Below are positions 36,932 to 49,065 of a stretch of 64,000 bases of DNA, one piece after another. The notes beneath the pieces are model-generated. The model was given only the letters and a program-made list of their open reading frames with translations, was not told the origin of the DNA and searched no databases. The stretch spans positions 496,001-560,000 of the forward strand of contig NC_041681.1 of NCBI RefSeq assembly GCF_900005765.1, given 5' to 3'. The position numbers and the translations under genes are program-made. Position 1 is the stretch's first letter. Each line of letters starts with the position of its first letter. The stretch is from Plasmodium relictum (lineage: Eukaryota; Apicomplexa; Aconoidasida; Haemosporida; Plasmodiidae).

Positions 36932-38207
36932 TATTAAAAAAAAAAAAAATACTTATTTTTTCTTTTTTTTTTTTCTTTTTCAATAAATTTTTCTCTGAAA
37001 AAAAAAATTATACTAACCTATTACTAACTAAGAACATTGTTTTTTTTTTTTTTTAATAAAAAAAAAAATATATCAAATCAAGAATCATAAATTTTTTTTT
37101 TAAATATCAATGAAAAAAAAAAAAAAAAATAATAAAATTAATAAAAAAAGTAAAAGAAATAATTTAATTCTATGAAAAACGTAAATAAATGTTTTATATT
37201 AATTATATAACATTTATTAAGTGTAGTAATAAATATAAATTTTATATTATATCAAAATTAAAGAAAAATAGCTGTTTTTTTTTATATTACATAGAATTTA
37301 TGATTTTATTCTCTAAAATTAAAAATAACTCTTTTTCTTCTGTTTTAAAATTAAAAATAAAATAGGAAAAAACAATAAAAAAAAATCTTAAATTATATTT
37401 TAATTAAAAAAAAAAAAAAAAAAAAAAAATCAATTATTTTTATTTTCTTAATTTTTGTAAATATCAGATTGTAACGATTTTTTTTTTTTTTTTTTTATAT
37501 GTATGTTAACTAAATATTCAATTAAAAAAAGATGCAATTTTATGTAAAATAGCTTAATATATATATATATGTTAATAACTATAAAGAGGAATTAAAAAAT
37601 TACTATATAAAAAATATATTTTTATAAAATTAAATAGAATGAATTTTAAATTTTAAATAAAAAATAATTCTAAAATCTTAAAATTTTCTTTTAAAAAAAA
37701 GAAATTAAGTAAAATGTGCAATACGTAACATATATATTTTTTTTTTTTTTACAAAAAGGAAATTTTGTGAAGAATATAATAATAAAGTATTTTTAATAAA
37801 AAATGATATTTTTATTAAAATGAAATGATATAAAAAAGGAAAAAAAAAAAAAAGTTATGGTATACTATAAAGTTTATAAGAAAAATGAATATTACTAGTA
37901 AAGTAGGTTAAATAGAATATGCATTTTTATTATTTAAAAAAAAAGAGAATATTTTTAATATTTTCAAAAAAAACAATTATATATAAATACCCTAGAAAAA
38001 AAAAAAAAATTAAAAAAAAAATTATAGGATAAAGTATCAAATTGTTAACAGTAAAACAATAATGTATTTCTGTGAAATAGAACAGCAGTGTAATGAATAA
38101 TTAGCATAATTATTATTCTTTTTTTTTTTTTTTTTTTATCATATTTTTAATTACTTTGGTTTTCTTTTTGATTTCTTAGATATTTTTTTTATTTAGGTTT
38201 GTATTAA

Positions 38208-38249
<42 letters not shown>

Positions 38250-39009
38250 CAATAAATTATAATTTACTTTTTAATTCAATCTTACTATTCTATCTGTTCT
38301 ATTCTAATTTTTAATATTATTTATTTTGCCTTTTTTTTATTATTTTTTTTAGGTTACTAGTAATGTGTTGAAATAGATATAAACTTTTAATACAGTTAAA
38401 TTATTAAGTTTATACTTTAAGTAAAAAATTTAGATACTTTAGAAGTTTTTTTTCTTTTTTTGTATTTACAATATTATATATTGTGGAATGTTAAAAAAGA
38501 GAAAAAAAAAAAAAATTAAATTAAAATAAAAAAAGATAAATTTTCTTTATAAATTTTAAATAAGAAATATGAATATAATAAAAAAATATTTAATTAAAGA
38601 TAGGATTTAATAAGTTTTATAATTTTTTTTTTAATATATATATATATATATATTTTAATTATCAAGTTTTTAAATTATAAAATTTTTATGCATATTTAAC
38701 AAAAGCAGAGGTAAAAGAGACAACTATTGCGCAATGTAGTATATAAAAAAATTTATATTGATAAAGAAAATTATTATATTTATTAAAAATATAAGTGGGT
38801 ATTTTAACAGAATTATATTTGTTTACATATAAAGTATTAGAAGTATTATAAAAAAAAAAATATTTGTTTTTTAAATAGTATATGTTTGATAAAGATGTTA
38901 AATAAATGATAAATCTCTTTAAAATATAATACAAAGTAGTAGAAATAATACACATTATAAAAAATTATGTTGATAAATTATATATTATAAAAATAAAAAA
39001 ATAGAAATT
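36932..39009. other. divergent promoter region (SPOC gene / TBCK)
   Basis: About 2.1 kb between head-to-head genes. It holds long poly-A and poly-T runs (for example 25 A at 37405-37429) and an (AT)18 microsatellite at 38211-38246. The last 300 bp before the TBCK start have fewer homopolymers and are probably 5' UTR. No gene is supported. Confidence 0.55.
38211..38246. repeat. (AT)18 microsatellite
   Basis: A perfect AT dinucleotide run of 36 bp lies in the divergent promoter region. Confidence 0.95.
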
Positions 39010-42000
39010 ATGTATTTTGAATATTGCAAATCATCAGAATTTCTTCTTGGTATTCAAATTTATTCTTTAAATGAAAATGAGGAATCAATTAAAAAAAAAT
39101 TTTCATATGACAAAGTTAATGAAAAGTATTGTTTTGAAAATAAATATAATTTAATAGCCGGGAAATTTGAAAAAATAAAAAGTTTAAATCATCCAAATAT
39201 ATGTAGATATTTAAATTTAAGAAGAAAGAAAAATAATTATACAATTTTTTCTGAGTATTATTCTTTATCATTATATGATATATTACATGAAGAAAAAATT
39301 AATTATGCAAATTTTAAGTGCTTAAAAAAATTATCAAAAAATAACAATATTAAATATTCAAATATTACTAATTATAAGATTATTGATTCAAAAGTTTTAA
39401 ATAAAATTATTTATGAAGTATTAAGTGCTGTTCAGTATTTACATGAAAAAAAAATAAAATTTTTAAATTTAACAACAAATAATATTTTAATTACACCTAA
39501 AGGAAAAGTTAAATTGCATAGTTATTGCATATCTTATTTATTCAATAATCATGTTTATTCTAATGAAGAAAACGACTTTTTTAAGAATAAATTAATTAAT
39601 GAAATTATATCTTCTGAAAAATATAAAAATAAATTAATCACTCGCAACATAAATGATTACCAATTAGTAGATTATGTAAAGAAAAGTAATGAGTGTAACA
39701 AAAATAAAAAGAAAAATAAAAGTAAAGATAATTATTTATTCATTGAAAATTATTTTAATTATTTTGATTTTACGCAGGATATAGTATATTATCTTCCGTT
39801 TTTTATATTTTTAAACTTACTTAAAAATGAAAAAATCAATTTGAAATATGATGTGTATAAGCATATTGATATATTCAGCATAGGTATTATAATACTTCAG
39901 ATAATTAATGGAATATTAAATTTTGGTTTTATAATAGAAAATTTTTCTTATTTTATTAATTTGAAAAAAATAAATAGTTTAAAAGTATCTAAAAAAAAAA
40001 AAAAGAAAAAAAAAATTTGTTTTAGCGACTCAATTTTATACATTAAAAAGAGGAGAAACAAAGAAAACATTACGAAAAATAACAAAAAAAAAGATTCAGG
40101 AAAACAAATAATAAAATATTTTCATTATTTTTATATTAGTAATAGTAATATAGAAGAAAAGAAAATAAATGATTGTAAAAATGACAACATTTATGAATTT
40201 AATTCTAAAAATGGTTATAATAAAAATTGTAAGGATAAAAAAATGAAGAAAATATATGAAATTGTTCAAATTTTAAAAAAAATTATAGAAAAAAAAAAAA
40301 ATACTACAAATAATTTTTTAAAAAAAACAGAATTAGAACATAAAGAAAGAAGTGAAAGGAAAGAAAAGCAAATGTTTTTTTTTAAAAATTTAGAAAAAAA
40401 GGATATTTTAAACAAAATTCAAAATATTTTTATAATTATTTTGTACATAAAAATTTATTTTATTTATATTTATAATCAAAAAAGAAAAAAGAATAGAAAT
40501 GAAATAAGTCTAATAAATATTAATATTTATAATACTTTTGAAAAATTATGTAAAGAAAATTTTAAAAATACAAAAAATAACCATATAAATATTAGTTATA
40601 AAATAATTAAAAATATTGTTGAGAATTTAATAAATTATAAAATTAATATAAATTTTATAAAAATAATTGAGAGAATGTATTCAGAATTTTTTAATATCGA
40701 TTTAATAAAAAATAGTTTAAAAAAAATATTTTCACCTGAAGAGAGTAATGAAAAAGTTTTTTTCTTAAATTTTTTATATCAATGTCTATTATTAAATTTT
40801 TCTAAAAGTAATGTATGTTCCTTATTATCTCATTACTATTTTTTCTATAATGACTATATTGTTAAAAAAAATAACTGTTATTCAAAAAGTAATAATAATA
40901 GTTATTTAATCACTAATGAATTAAAACTATTACATGATAATAATATAAATAATATGAAAGAAAAATATAATAAAAGTATAAATTCAGTAAAATTAAAGGA
41001 AAAAAAATATTATAAATATGATTATTACAATCCTTACATGATCGATTATATTTTAAGTGTTAAAAACTATAGTGAATTAAAAAATAAATATTATATTAAT
41101 AAAAAAAATATATATTACTGGCATAATTTATTATATAATATTAATTATGATGAAGAATTAATGAAATATAATTTTTTTCTCAGGTCATGTAATATACTAA
41201 AAATTCCATATTTAATTTATAAAAGGAAACAAAAATTTTACAATTTGCCTCTTTTTTCTTTTTATAAATTAAATTTAATAAATAAATATTATGATTTATG
41301 TTATATTTATGAACATTTAGTGAAAGAAAAAGAGAAACTTAAAAGAATAAAATTTGAAAAAGAAGATATTAATATGCGCAAACATATAAAGTATAATAAA
41401 ATGTTATATGAAAAACATATAAGTACATATAAATTAAAAAAAAAAAGACATAATAACATAAAAACAGTAATTAATCAAATTATAACGAAGCCTAATAGTA
41501 AATTTAAAAAAAATAGAAATAAAAATGAAATAAAAGAGAAAAGAAATAATGAAGAAATATCTTGTGAACCAGTAGAGAAAGACATAGAAATTAGTACTTT
41601 ATGTGATGAAATTCCAATTTCCAGTAATAATAAAAATGAAAAAACTATTCATTTTAATTTTTTTAATATATCATGTAATATAAAAAACTCTTGTTTACTA
41701 TTCAAAGATTATAATATAAGCACAGTTGGCATATATCTTAGAGAATTTTACGATATAATAAAAGACGCATATTTATTTATATCCAATAATAAAAAATTAT
41801 CGTGTAAATGCGTTTATAAAAAAAATTTTTTTTTTATCTATCAATATAATCTATATTTAAAATTTGAAGAATTCTTAAAATATTGTCCTCTGAATAATTT
41901 GAAATTATATCAAAATATTAATAATGAATTCCCTATATGCTTAAGAAATATTATGTATCTGATTTTACTCGATTATAATTACAAAATCCTATTAAAGAAA

Positions 42001-43893
42001 TCTTTAGAAAAAAAGGAAAATATAAAAATTTTGATTAATTTAATATATAAAAATAAAATTGTAAAAATGGATTTATCTTATAAAAATGTTTATTCAAATA
42101 TTAATGATTCCCAGGATAAATTATTAAATATAAGAAGTGAAATTAAAAGTAATGATCATATAAATAATTTAGATACAAATGAAAGAATTAATTGCATAAA
42201 TGATTTAGATAAAAGTAAAAAATATGTAAATAAGATATGTACGAATAAAAATGTAAGTAATTATTTCAAAAATTTAAAAAAAAAATTGAAGTGTAATAAT
42301 GATTTAGTTGGAAGCATAAAATTTCAAAATAAAATATATGATTTGTTATTGCTTATAAAATTTAAATTAGATGTAGAAAATAAATATTTAATGTATTTAT
42401 TAATACCTATAGCATTATTATATTATGATAATATATATTTAGCTTATAAATGTATTAAAAAAATCATAAAAAAATATTTATTAGAATTATATAAAAATAA
42501 ATATTATTTTAATGAATATTTTTACATTTTCAACAGTCTTTTAAATTATTATATTCCTGAATTATCTATTTTTTTTTTTAAAAATAATATAAATATAACT
42601 AATCTGATACGTAGTTGGGCATGCTCGTTATTTTGTAATTATTTTGATTTAGAGAATATTTATCTGTTGTTAGATAAAATTCTTACATTACCACATTCAT
42701 ATATATATTTTGTTTGCATAAGTATTTTACTATATTTAAAAAAATTTCTTATGAAAACTTGTAATGATTTTTACAAAAAAATTTTTTCTTTATCTAATAT
42801 AGTTGACTTAAATTTTGTTTTAAATAATTCAATAGAGTTATTTAACAAATCTCATGTGTTGTATACTGCTTTTCCTTCTTGTATTGAATTTCACGAGGTA
42901 ACTTTTGATAATAAGCTTATTAAAAAATATAATAGTATTAATTATTTATCTTATTTAGTTAAGCAAAAGCATTGGTTTCATTATTACGTACATAAAGATA
43001 CTTTTAAAATTTATAAGAAAATAAATAAAAAAAAAAATGAAAATGTTAAAAATGTAAGAGACTTTTACAACGGAGAAAATTTAATTATTGAAAATGAATT
43101 ATTAATTAAGGAAGATAATAATTTAATAAATAAGGAGTTTAATACTTTAAGTAGTAATGTTGAAGAAAATAAAAGTCTAAATAGCAAAAATTTAAGCACA
43201 ATGAATGCTAATTTTATGAATATGAAAAGAAAATCAAATTTTTTTAAATTAAAAGGTGAATATATTGAAAACGAAGACATTAAAAGCAGTACCACAATTA
43301 TGTGTGATGATAAATGCATATTAAAGCATAATAATAAAAAATCTTTAAAATTAAAATATTATGAATATTTTTTAAAATATTATAAAAAGAACAAAAAAAA
43401 TAATTTAAATGAATTTATCTGTTATGAAAAAAACAAATCAAAAAATTCTATACAAAAAAAAAAAAGGAATACAAGCAATATATATTATGACTTGAAAAAT
43501 AAAAAAAAATTTAAATATATTGATGCTATTAAAATAAGTCGTTTTCCTATTTTACCATTTTTTTATGCAAACTATTTATTAAATGAATTACCTTTTGATA
43601 ATTTTATTTTTGTTGATATGCGTTTACCAGATTGTTTTAATAAGAAACGTTTCAAATATTCTATACATGCTAATACATTTTTAATTAATTTTAAAAAAGG
43701 ACTCTATAATAATTATATTGATGATTTTAATATAAATATTGATTTAAAGACTATTGTTTTAATATTTCATGATTCTATTTTTGATTTCGATTCTATTTAT
43801 AATTTTCTTAATTTAAAAATAAAATTTATTACAATTTTGTACGGGGGTTTTGAGTATGCTTTAAATATATTACCATCAAATTATTTTACTTGA
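39010..43893 (+). CDS. TBCK: TBCK-type protein: pseudokinase, TBC domain, rhodanese domain
   Basis: A single exon encodes 1627 residues. The N-terminal kinase-like fold is seen from LNHPNICRYLNL (about 60) and TIFSEYY, through YEVLSAVQYLHEKKIKFLNL (about 135-155), to IDIFSIGIIILQIING (about 283-298). The catalytic HRD Asp is missing (KFLNLTTNNILI) and the DFG position reads HSY, so it should be inactive. A TBC-like domain lies at about 970-1295 (FPICLRNIMYLILLDY, PELSIFFF, SWACSLFCNYFDLENIYLLL, TLPHSYIYFVCISILLYL). The C-terminus from 1510 is a rhodanese fold (FDNFIFVDMRLPD, ILYGGFEYALNIL) with no evident active-site Cys. This three-part order is found in TBCK. TBCK proteins act in endosomal traffic and, in animals, in the FERRY complex; a Rab-related role here is inferred. 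Long Lys/Asn-rich insertions explain the size (human about 890). Confidence 0.88.
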   Translation: MYFEYCKSSEFLLGIQIYSLNENEESIKKKFSYDKVNEKYCFENKYNLIAGKFEKIKSLNHPNICRYLNLRRKKNNYTIFSEYYSLSLYDILHEEKINYANFKCLKKLSKNNNIKYSNITNYKIIDSKVLNKIIYEVLSAVQYLHEKKIKFLNLTTNNILITPKGKVKLHSYCISYLFNNHVYSNEENDFFKNKLINEIISSEKYKNKLITRNINDYQLVDYVKKSNECNKNKKKNKSKDNYLFIENYFNYFDFTQDIVYYLPFFIFLNLLKNEKINLKYDVYKHIDIFSIGIIILQIINGILNFGFIIENFSYFINLKKINSLKVSKKKKKKKKICFSDSILYIKKRRNKENITKNNKKKDSGKQIIKYFHYFYISNSNIEEKKINDCKNDNIYEFNSKNGYNKNCKDKKMKKIYEIVQILKKIIEKKKNTTNNFLKKTELEHKERSERKEKQMFFFKNLEKKDILNKIQNIFIIILYIKIYFIYIYNQKRKKNRNEISLININIYNTFEKLCKENFKNTKNNHINISYKIIKNIVENLINYKININFIKIIERMYSEFFNIDLIKNSLKKIFSPEESNEKVFFLNFLYQCLLLNFSKSNVCSLLSHYYFFYNDYIVKKNNCYSKSNNNSYLITNELKLLHDNNINNMKEKYNKSINSVKLKEKKYYKYDYYNPYMIDYILSVKNYSELKNKYYINKKNIYYWHNLLYNINYDEELMKYNFFLRSCNILKIPYLIYKRKQKFYNLPLFSFYKLNLINKYYDLCYIYEHLVKEKEKLKRIKFEKEDINMRKHIKYNKMLYEKHISTYKLKKKRHNNIKTVINQIITKPNSKFKKNRNKNEIKEKRNNEEISCEPVEKDIEISTLCDEIPISSNNKNEKTIHFNFFNISCNIKNSCLLFKDYNISTVGIYLREFYDIIKDAYLFISNNKKLSCKCVYKKNFFFIYQYNLYLKFEEFLKYCPLNNLKLYQNINNEFPICLRNIMYLILLDYNYKILLKKSLEKKENIKILINLIYKNKIVKMDLSYKNVYSNINDSQDKLLNIRSEIKSNDHINNLDTNERINCINDLDKSKKYVNKICTNKNVSNYFKNLKKKLKCNNDLVGSIKFQNKIYDLLLLIKFKLDVENKYLMYLLIPIALLYYDNIYLAYKCIKKIIKKYLLELYKNKYYFNEYFYIFNSLLNYYIPELSIFFFKNNINITNLIRSWACSLFCNYFDLENIYLLLDKILTLPHSYIYFVCISILLYLKKFLMKTCNDFYKKIFSLSNIVDLNFVLNNSIELFNKSHVLYTAFPSCIEFHEVTFDNKLIKKYNSINYLSYLVKQKHWFHYYVHKDTFKIYKKINKKKNENVKNVRDFYNGENLIIENELLIKEDNNLINKEFNTLSSNVEENKSLNSKNLSTMNANFMNMKRKSNFFKLKGEYIENEDIKSSTTIMCDDKCILKHNNKKSLKLKYYEYFLKYYKKNKKNNLNEFICYEKNKSKNSIQKKKRNTSNIYYDLKNKKKFKYIDAIKISRFPILPFFYANYLLNELPFDNFIFVDMRLPDCFNKKRFKYSIHANTFLINFKKGLYNNYIDDFNINIDLKTIVLIFHDSIFDFDSIYNFLNLKIKFITILYGGFEYALNILPSNYFT

Positions 43894-44666
43894 TGAGTAT
43901 ATGAAAAAAAAAGGAAAAAATAATTTTTTCTTTATCTGCTATTGTGTAATAAATACAAAATATACAATTATTTTAAATTGTATAAATTTTTTCTTTTTCA
44001 TTCACTATTTTTTTCTTTTCCTTTGTTATTTCCATGTCATTTATGATTTATCTAATAATGCATACTTTATATTATATATTTCAATTATTTGCACTTTGTT
44101 TATTATTATTTTTTTTTTTTAAATATATTTAAGTAAATTTTACTGTTTACAATATATTTACAATTACCTTTTTTTTTTTTTTTTTTTTTGTTACATCTTT
44201 ATGCTTTATTTTTCCGATTTTTTCAGTTTTTTTTATTTTTCTTAGTTAAATAAACTGTATATATTCCTTAATAATATTATTGTTTAAAAACACATATTTA
44301 TCATAATATTTTTTTTTATTCTGAAAAATATTTAATAGAATAATTATTGATATAAATCTTATTAATGATAATATGCCTATTTGAGAAATATCTTTATTAA
44401 AATATTATTTTCATTGATGTTAATTTCTCTTTATTCGTATAAAAATTCAAAATATATAATATATATATATGTTTATGTAAATAAGATATTCTATTTTAAA
44501 TTTCTTAATATGAGATATAAGTTTAATTAATCCTTTTGAATATTTAGTCTTCATCTCCACATAAATAATAAAAAAAAAAGAAAAAAAATCATAGTAGATC
44601 ATTTCAATTTAAATACAAAAGTATTCTTTTTGTATTTTTTTTCTAATTCATTATTACTTTTCTTAG

Positions 44667-44697
<31 letters not shown>

Positions 44698-44944
44698 AAT
44701 ATATGGAAATAAAATTTGAACAGTTACCATTTTCAAGATAACAAAAAAGTGCAAATTCAAATAAAAATATACAAATAAAATCCATTTTTATATGCCATTA
44801 AACATCCAATTACATTAAATAAATTTTTCTGATAAATATTCCCTATATCCTTTTGTTATAATCTAATATTATTTCTTTTTTTTTTCTTCTTATTTAATAT
44901 TATAATACATTATGTGCAATTTCTCAATAATTTCTTAAAACTCG

Positions 44945-44980
<36 letters not shown>

Positions 44981-45532
44981 TTTCAAAGAACACATAATTT
45001 TTTTTCTTTTCTTTTCTTTTTTTTTTTTTTGCCGTCTATAGGATAAATTTAAAAAGTAAAAAATAAAAAAATAAATTATAATTCGATTTCTTTGGTTTAA
45101 TAAATTATGTGATATAATCTTTAGAAAATTAGAACTTCAGTTTAATCCTTTAATACATATAAATGAATTAGAATAGTTAAAAAAATAAAGATGAAATAAA
45201 ATATTGTAAAAAAATCAAAGAAAACATTTTATGAAAATAAAACTTATAATAATTATTCTAATTAAAAGAAATTATTTGAATCCTTCATAAATTTTATTTT
45301 CATTTTCTTATTCATATATTTTCTATTTCCTCATTTAAATATTTCTTTGAAATATATGCATACTTTATATATGCACATATTTTTTTTTTTCTTTTATTAT
45401 TATTATTAAAAGTATTCCTCAATAAAGTTTCATAATAATGATTTATTTACTAATTCCTTATATTCACAGAATTTAATTTTCTTCAACTTTTTTTTTTAAA
45501 AAATTTTCATAATGAATTATCTTTATTAAATA
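43894..45532. other. convergent intergenic region
   Basis: About 1.6 kb between the 3' ends of TBCK (+) and the RE-repeat gene (-). It contains a 26-A run at 44668-44693 and an AT microsatellite at about 44946-44977. A 73-codon open frame at 43901-44122 is hydrophobic, T-rich and not credible as a gene. Confidence 0.55.
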
Positions 45533-48500
45533 TTACTTGGTTAAGTTTTTTTTTATTAATTTTTCTTTTAATTTTGACATTTTTTTTTCCCAATTTTCTT
45601 TATCATTTAATTTAATTTTATCAGAATAATATTTTCTTGAATGCATATCACTCGAATTATAAACATATCTGTCTTTATCTGAATATTCATAATGAACTTT
45701 CTCATCATAATTTTTTTTTGATACATAATTATTATTATTTTCATTTATGTATAATCTTTTTTTATTTATATTAGATTCAACTCCATTACATTTCTTTTTT
45801 AAAAAATCTAACGAAGAATAAGTACTTTTTATATTTTTCTTTTCTAAATTTTTAGATAAGTTTTTATCGTTTTCTCTTTCTCTAATCCTGTCTCTATCTT
45901 TCCTATCATCTCTGTCATTTCCTATATCCCTTTCTTTTATTTTTTCTTTTTGTACTTCTCTTTCTCTCTCCCTTTCTCTATCTTTTTCTTTTTGAATCCT
46001 TTTTTCTCTTTCTCTTTCTCTTTCTTTTTCTCTTTCTCTTTCCTTATCTCTTTCCTTTTCTTTTTCTCTTTCTCTTTCCCTTTCCCTTTCTTTTTCTTTT
46101 TCTTTTTCTCTTTCCTTTTCTCTTTCTTTTTCTCTTTCTTTTTCTTTTTCTCTTTCCTTTTCTCTTTCTCTTTCTCTTTCTCTTTCCTTTTCTCTTTCTC
46201 TTTCTCTTTCCTTTTCTCTTTCTCTTTCCCTTTCTCTTTCTTTTTCTCTTTCTCTTTCCTTATCCCTTTTTTTTTCTTTATATCTTTTTTTACCTTTTTC
46301 AATTTCTACTTCCCTTTCCCTTTTTTTATCTTTTTCTGCTTCTAGCTTATTTTCTCTCTCTCTCTCTCTATCTTTTTCTTTTTCATTAGGAAAAATATCA
46401 TTATTCTGAATGTACTTTCTTAGAGTATTTTGCGTATAATTATTCTTTGTTTTGTCAATACCTTCTGTTAATCTTAATTTATTGTTAGTAGTCATTTCAT
46501 CATTTAAATAGCAAGATTCTATTTTATCTTGGGAATTTTTTTTATCTTTCTCATTTATTATTTTTTCTTTGTTATAACTTTTTGAATACTTTTTTCTGTA
46601 TGAGCGATCACTTTTTATACTTCTTTTCTCATAATCCCCTGAATTATTTTTATAATTACATCTGTTCACATTTTCTATTTCACTATCACAAGAATGTTTA
46701 TCTCTTTTTTTTTGATTGTTAGAAGAATCATAATTATTACGTGAACTAAAACTATTTATTTCTTTTTTCTTTAAATGCATTTCTTGATTTTTTTTGTTAG
46801 ATTGTGTACAAGATGATTCACCTCTTTTAACATCACATTCGAAAACTAAAAAAAAAAGAAAAAAAAAAATTTTAAATAAATTTATAATTAGAAATATGTT
46901 TATTGTATAATAATATGAAAGAATTATTTTGAATACACAAAAATATTATAACATCATAATGATTTTCAAAAATATATATATATATATAATATTTAATATA
47001 AGAACCATATAAACATTTTTATTTTAAAGCAGTGATACGCTTTTCTTAATTTAAATAAAAAATATAAATCATTCATTTTTATTTGCCTATAACTTTAGCT
47101 TATATTTTTTATTATTATTTTTTTTTTTTTTGTTTATTTTTTTTTTATTTTATTTATTCATTATATCTTATATTATTTATTAATTTACTTAATTATTTTA
47201 TTTTTTTTGTTACCTTTTTCAGTATCATTTCTGGATACTAAAGTAGGATACTTAATATTTTTTTTTTCATATTCATTTGAATTTTTGTGATTATTGTTTT
47301 TTTTATTATCATTTTCCGAATATGAATTATATGAACGATCTAATTTATTATTGCATTTATCATTTTTATCAGTACTGTTATATGTATTAATATTTTTTTT
47401 TTTTGAATAATATTCATTATTATATTCATTATTCATTTTTCTTTTAGCAGATGATTTATTGTTATCATCATAATTGTCCGATATATTATTATTTTTATAA
47501 TCATTTTTAATAATATTCTCACTATTTGCAATTCTATATGATTTATTATTATTATTATTCTTATATGAATTTTCACAACTATTATTATGATTTTTTGTTT
47601 TTTTTAAAGGAGATGACAAATTATTATTATAAATTCTTTTGTTCTTTTCATTTGATATTTTTGTTTCTTCTTTTGTTGTAGATTCTTTTATTATTTTATT
47701 TGAATTTTCTAAATTAAATTTATTATTACTTTCTTTATGATTTTTATTTTTTTGGGAATAATAATCCTCTTTATCTTTTTTATTTTCTTCTACGATTTTA
47801 TTTACTATTTTATCATTTTCACAGGATCTATCACAATGATTATTATTTGATTTAATAACGGATTCTTCTAAATTTATTGAATTATATTGTTTTTCTTTAT
47901 TATTATTAATATCAGTATTATTATTATTATTATTATTAATATCAGTATTATTATTATTATTAATATCAGTATTATTATTATTATTAATATCAGTATTATT
48001 ATTATTATTGTTATTATTATTATTACTATAATTATTATTACTATTATTATTAATAATATCAGTATTATTATTATTATTATTATCATTAATATTATTATTA
48101 TTAATATCAATATTATTATTATTACTATAATTATTTTCATCTAAATTTTTTGATGTTTCATTTAAATCGTTTTTTTTTTTTTTTGTATTGTTGACTTTAT
48201 CATCAGAATATGATATATTTTCTTTATATGTTAGATTTAAATCATTTTTTTTAGAATTTTTATCACTATTAATATTATTACTCTCATTATTTTTATTAGT
48301 ATCATATTCACTTATTTTTATTACCTTTTTGTTTTCACTTTCATTTTCATTTTCATTTTCATTTTTTGTTCCTCTTTCTTTTACTTCTTTTCCTTCATTT
48401 CTTTTATCTTTATCTGTTTCTTCTATTATAGTTTCCTTTAGTTTCTGTTTTAGTTTTATTATTTCCTTTTCATTTTCCTTTTTTTCTTCATCATTTTTAT

Positions 48501-49065
48501 TTTCTTTACACTTAATTATTTTTTCTTTATCATTACTTTTGCTTCTTATTTCTTTATTTTCCTTATTATAACTTTCATTTTCCAAGAATTCACTTTTTTT
48601 AATATCTGATTCTTTTTTTAATGAATTGTTGATAACATCAATTTCTTTATTGCTATCTTGGTTGTTTTTTTTTTTTTTTTTTAAACTATTACTTTGCTCT
48701 AAATTTAAAAATTTTCTTATTCTCTGCTCCATATCAGAATCAAAATTCGATTCTTCAGAAGAATAGGAAATCTTCTTACCTAAACTTGATCTTGATTTAA
48801 AGGAAGATGAACTTGATGATCTATAGCTATCACCATTTTGTAAATTCTTATTACTTTTATTATTCTCTGAGCTTTTTTTTTGTTCTTCTTTTTTTAACTT
48901 TTTTGCATATCTATTTTGTACTTTAATAGTCCATTCTCTTAAATTTACGAAACAACTTTCTTTTTTCTTTTTTCTTTTTTTATTATTATCATAATTTAAT
49001 GAATTCTCATTATTTAAAAAATCTCTATTTAATATTTCACTTTTTACTTCTTTTATATCCATCAT
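45533..49065 (-). CDS. charged RE/KE-repeat and Asn-rich protein of unknown function
   Basis: Two exons, 49065-47214 and 46845-45533, join through a 368-bp intron (GTAACA...TTTTAG, phase 1) and give about 1054 residues. A conserved-looking patch near residues 37-62 reads SCFVNLREWTIKVQNRYAKK. A Ser/Arg-rich stretch (SYRSSSSSSFKSRSS) follows, then acidic/basic low complexity, and an Asn/Asp tract at about 312-392. Exon 2 carries a dense Arg-Glu and Lys-Glu dipeptide tract at about residues 770-940, probably one long charged helix. RS and RE/KE tracts are typical of splicing and other nuclear RNA proteins, which suggests but does not prove such a role. No catalytic domain is visible. The long ATG-initiated frame within exon 2 is not a separate gene, since the frame continues upstream to the acceptor. 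Confidence 0.8.
45900..46386 (-). repeat. degenerate hexanucleotide array coding RE/KE dipeptides
   Basis: The minus strand is a near-continuous purine tract built from AGAGAA, AAAGAA and AGGGAA units; the plus strand is correspondingly CTTTCT-type pyrimidine. All six frames lack stops over long spans. Such mirror-like purine tracts can form triplex DNA in vitro. Confidence 0.85.
47890..48135 (-). repeat. AAT/GAT trinucleotide array coding Asn with T-D-I interruptions
   Basis: The minus strand encodes runs of Asn broken regularly by Thr-Asp-Ile (NNNNTDINNN blocks). The interruptions recur with nearly the same spacing, so larger units of about 27-33 bp have been duplicated, not only single codons. 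Confidence 0.85.

Noticed and set aside
38686-38955. 89-codon minus-strand open frame before TBCK
   Set aside because: Hydrophobic, AT-driven composition inside the TBCK leader; no homologue recognised and no start context.
43901-44122. 73-codon plus-strand open frame after TBCK
   Set aside because: Phe/Ile-rich product from T-rich 3' UTR sequence; no coding bias.
45937-46345. Alternative frames on both strands inside the RE-repeat tract
   Set aside because: Side effect of the purine repeat; products are pure K/E or F/S low complexity.
47874-48144. Ile-rich open frames on both strands inside the Asn tract
   Set aside because: Shadows of the AAT/GAT repeat coding Asn and TDI in the main frame.
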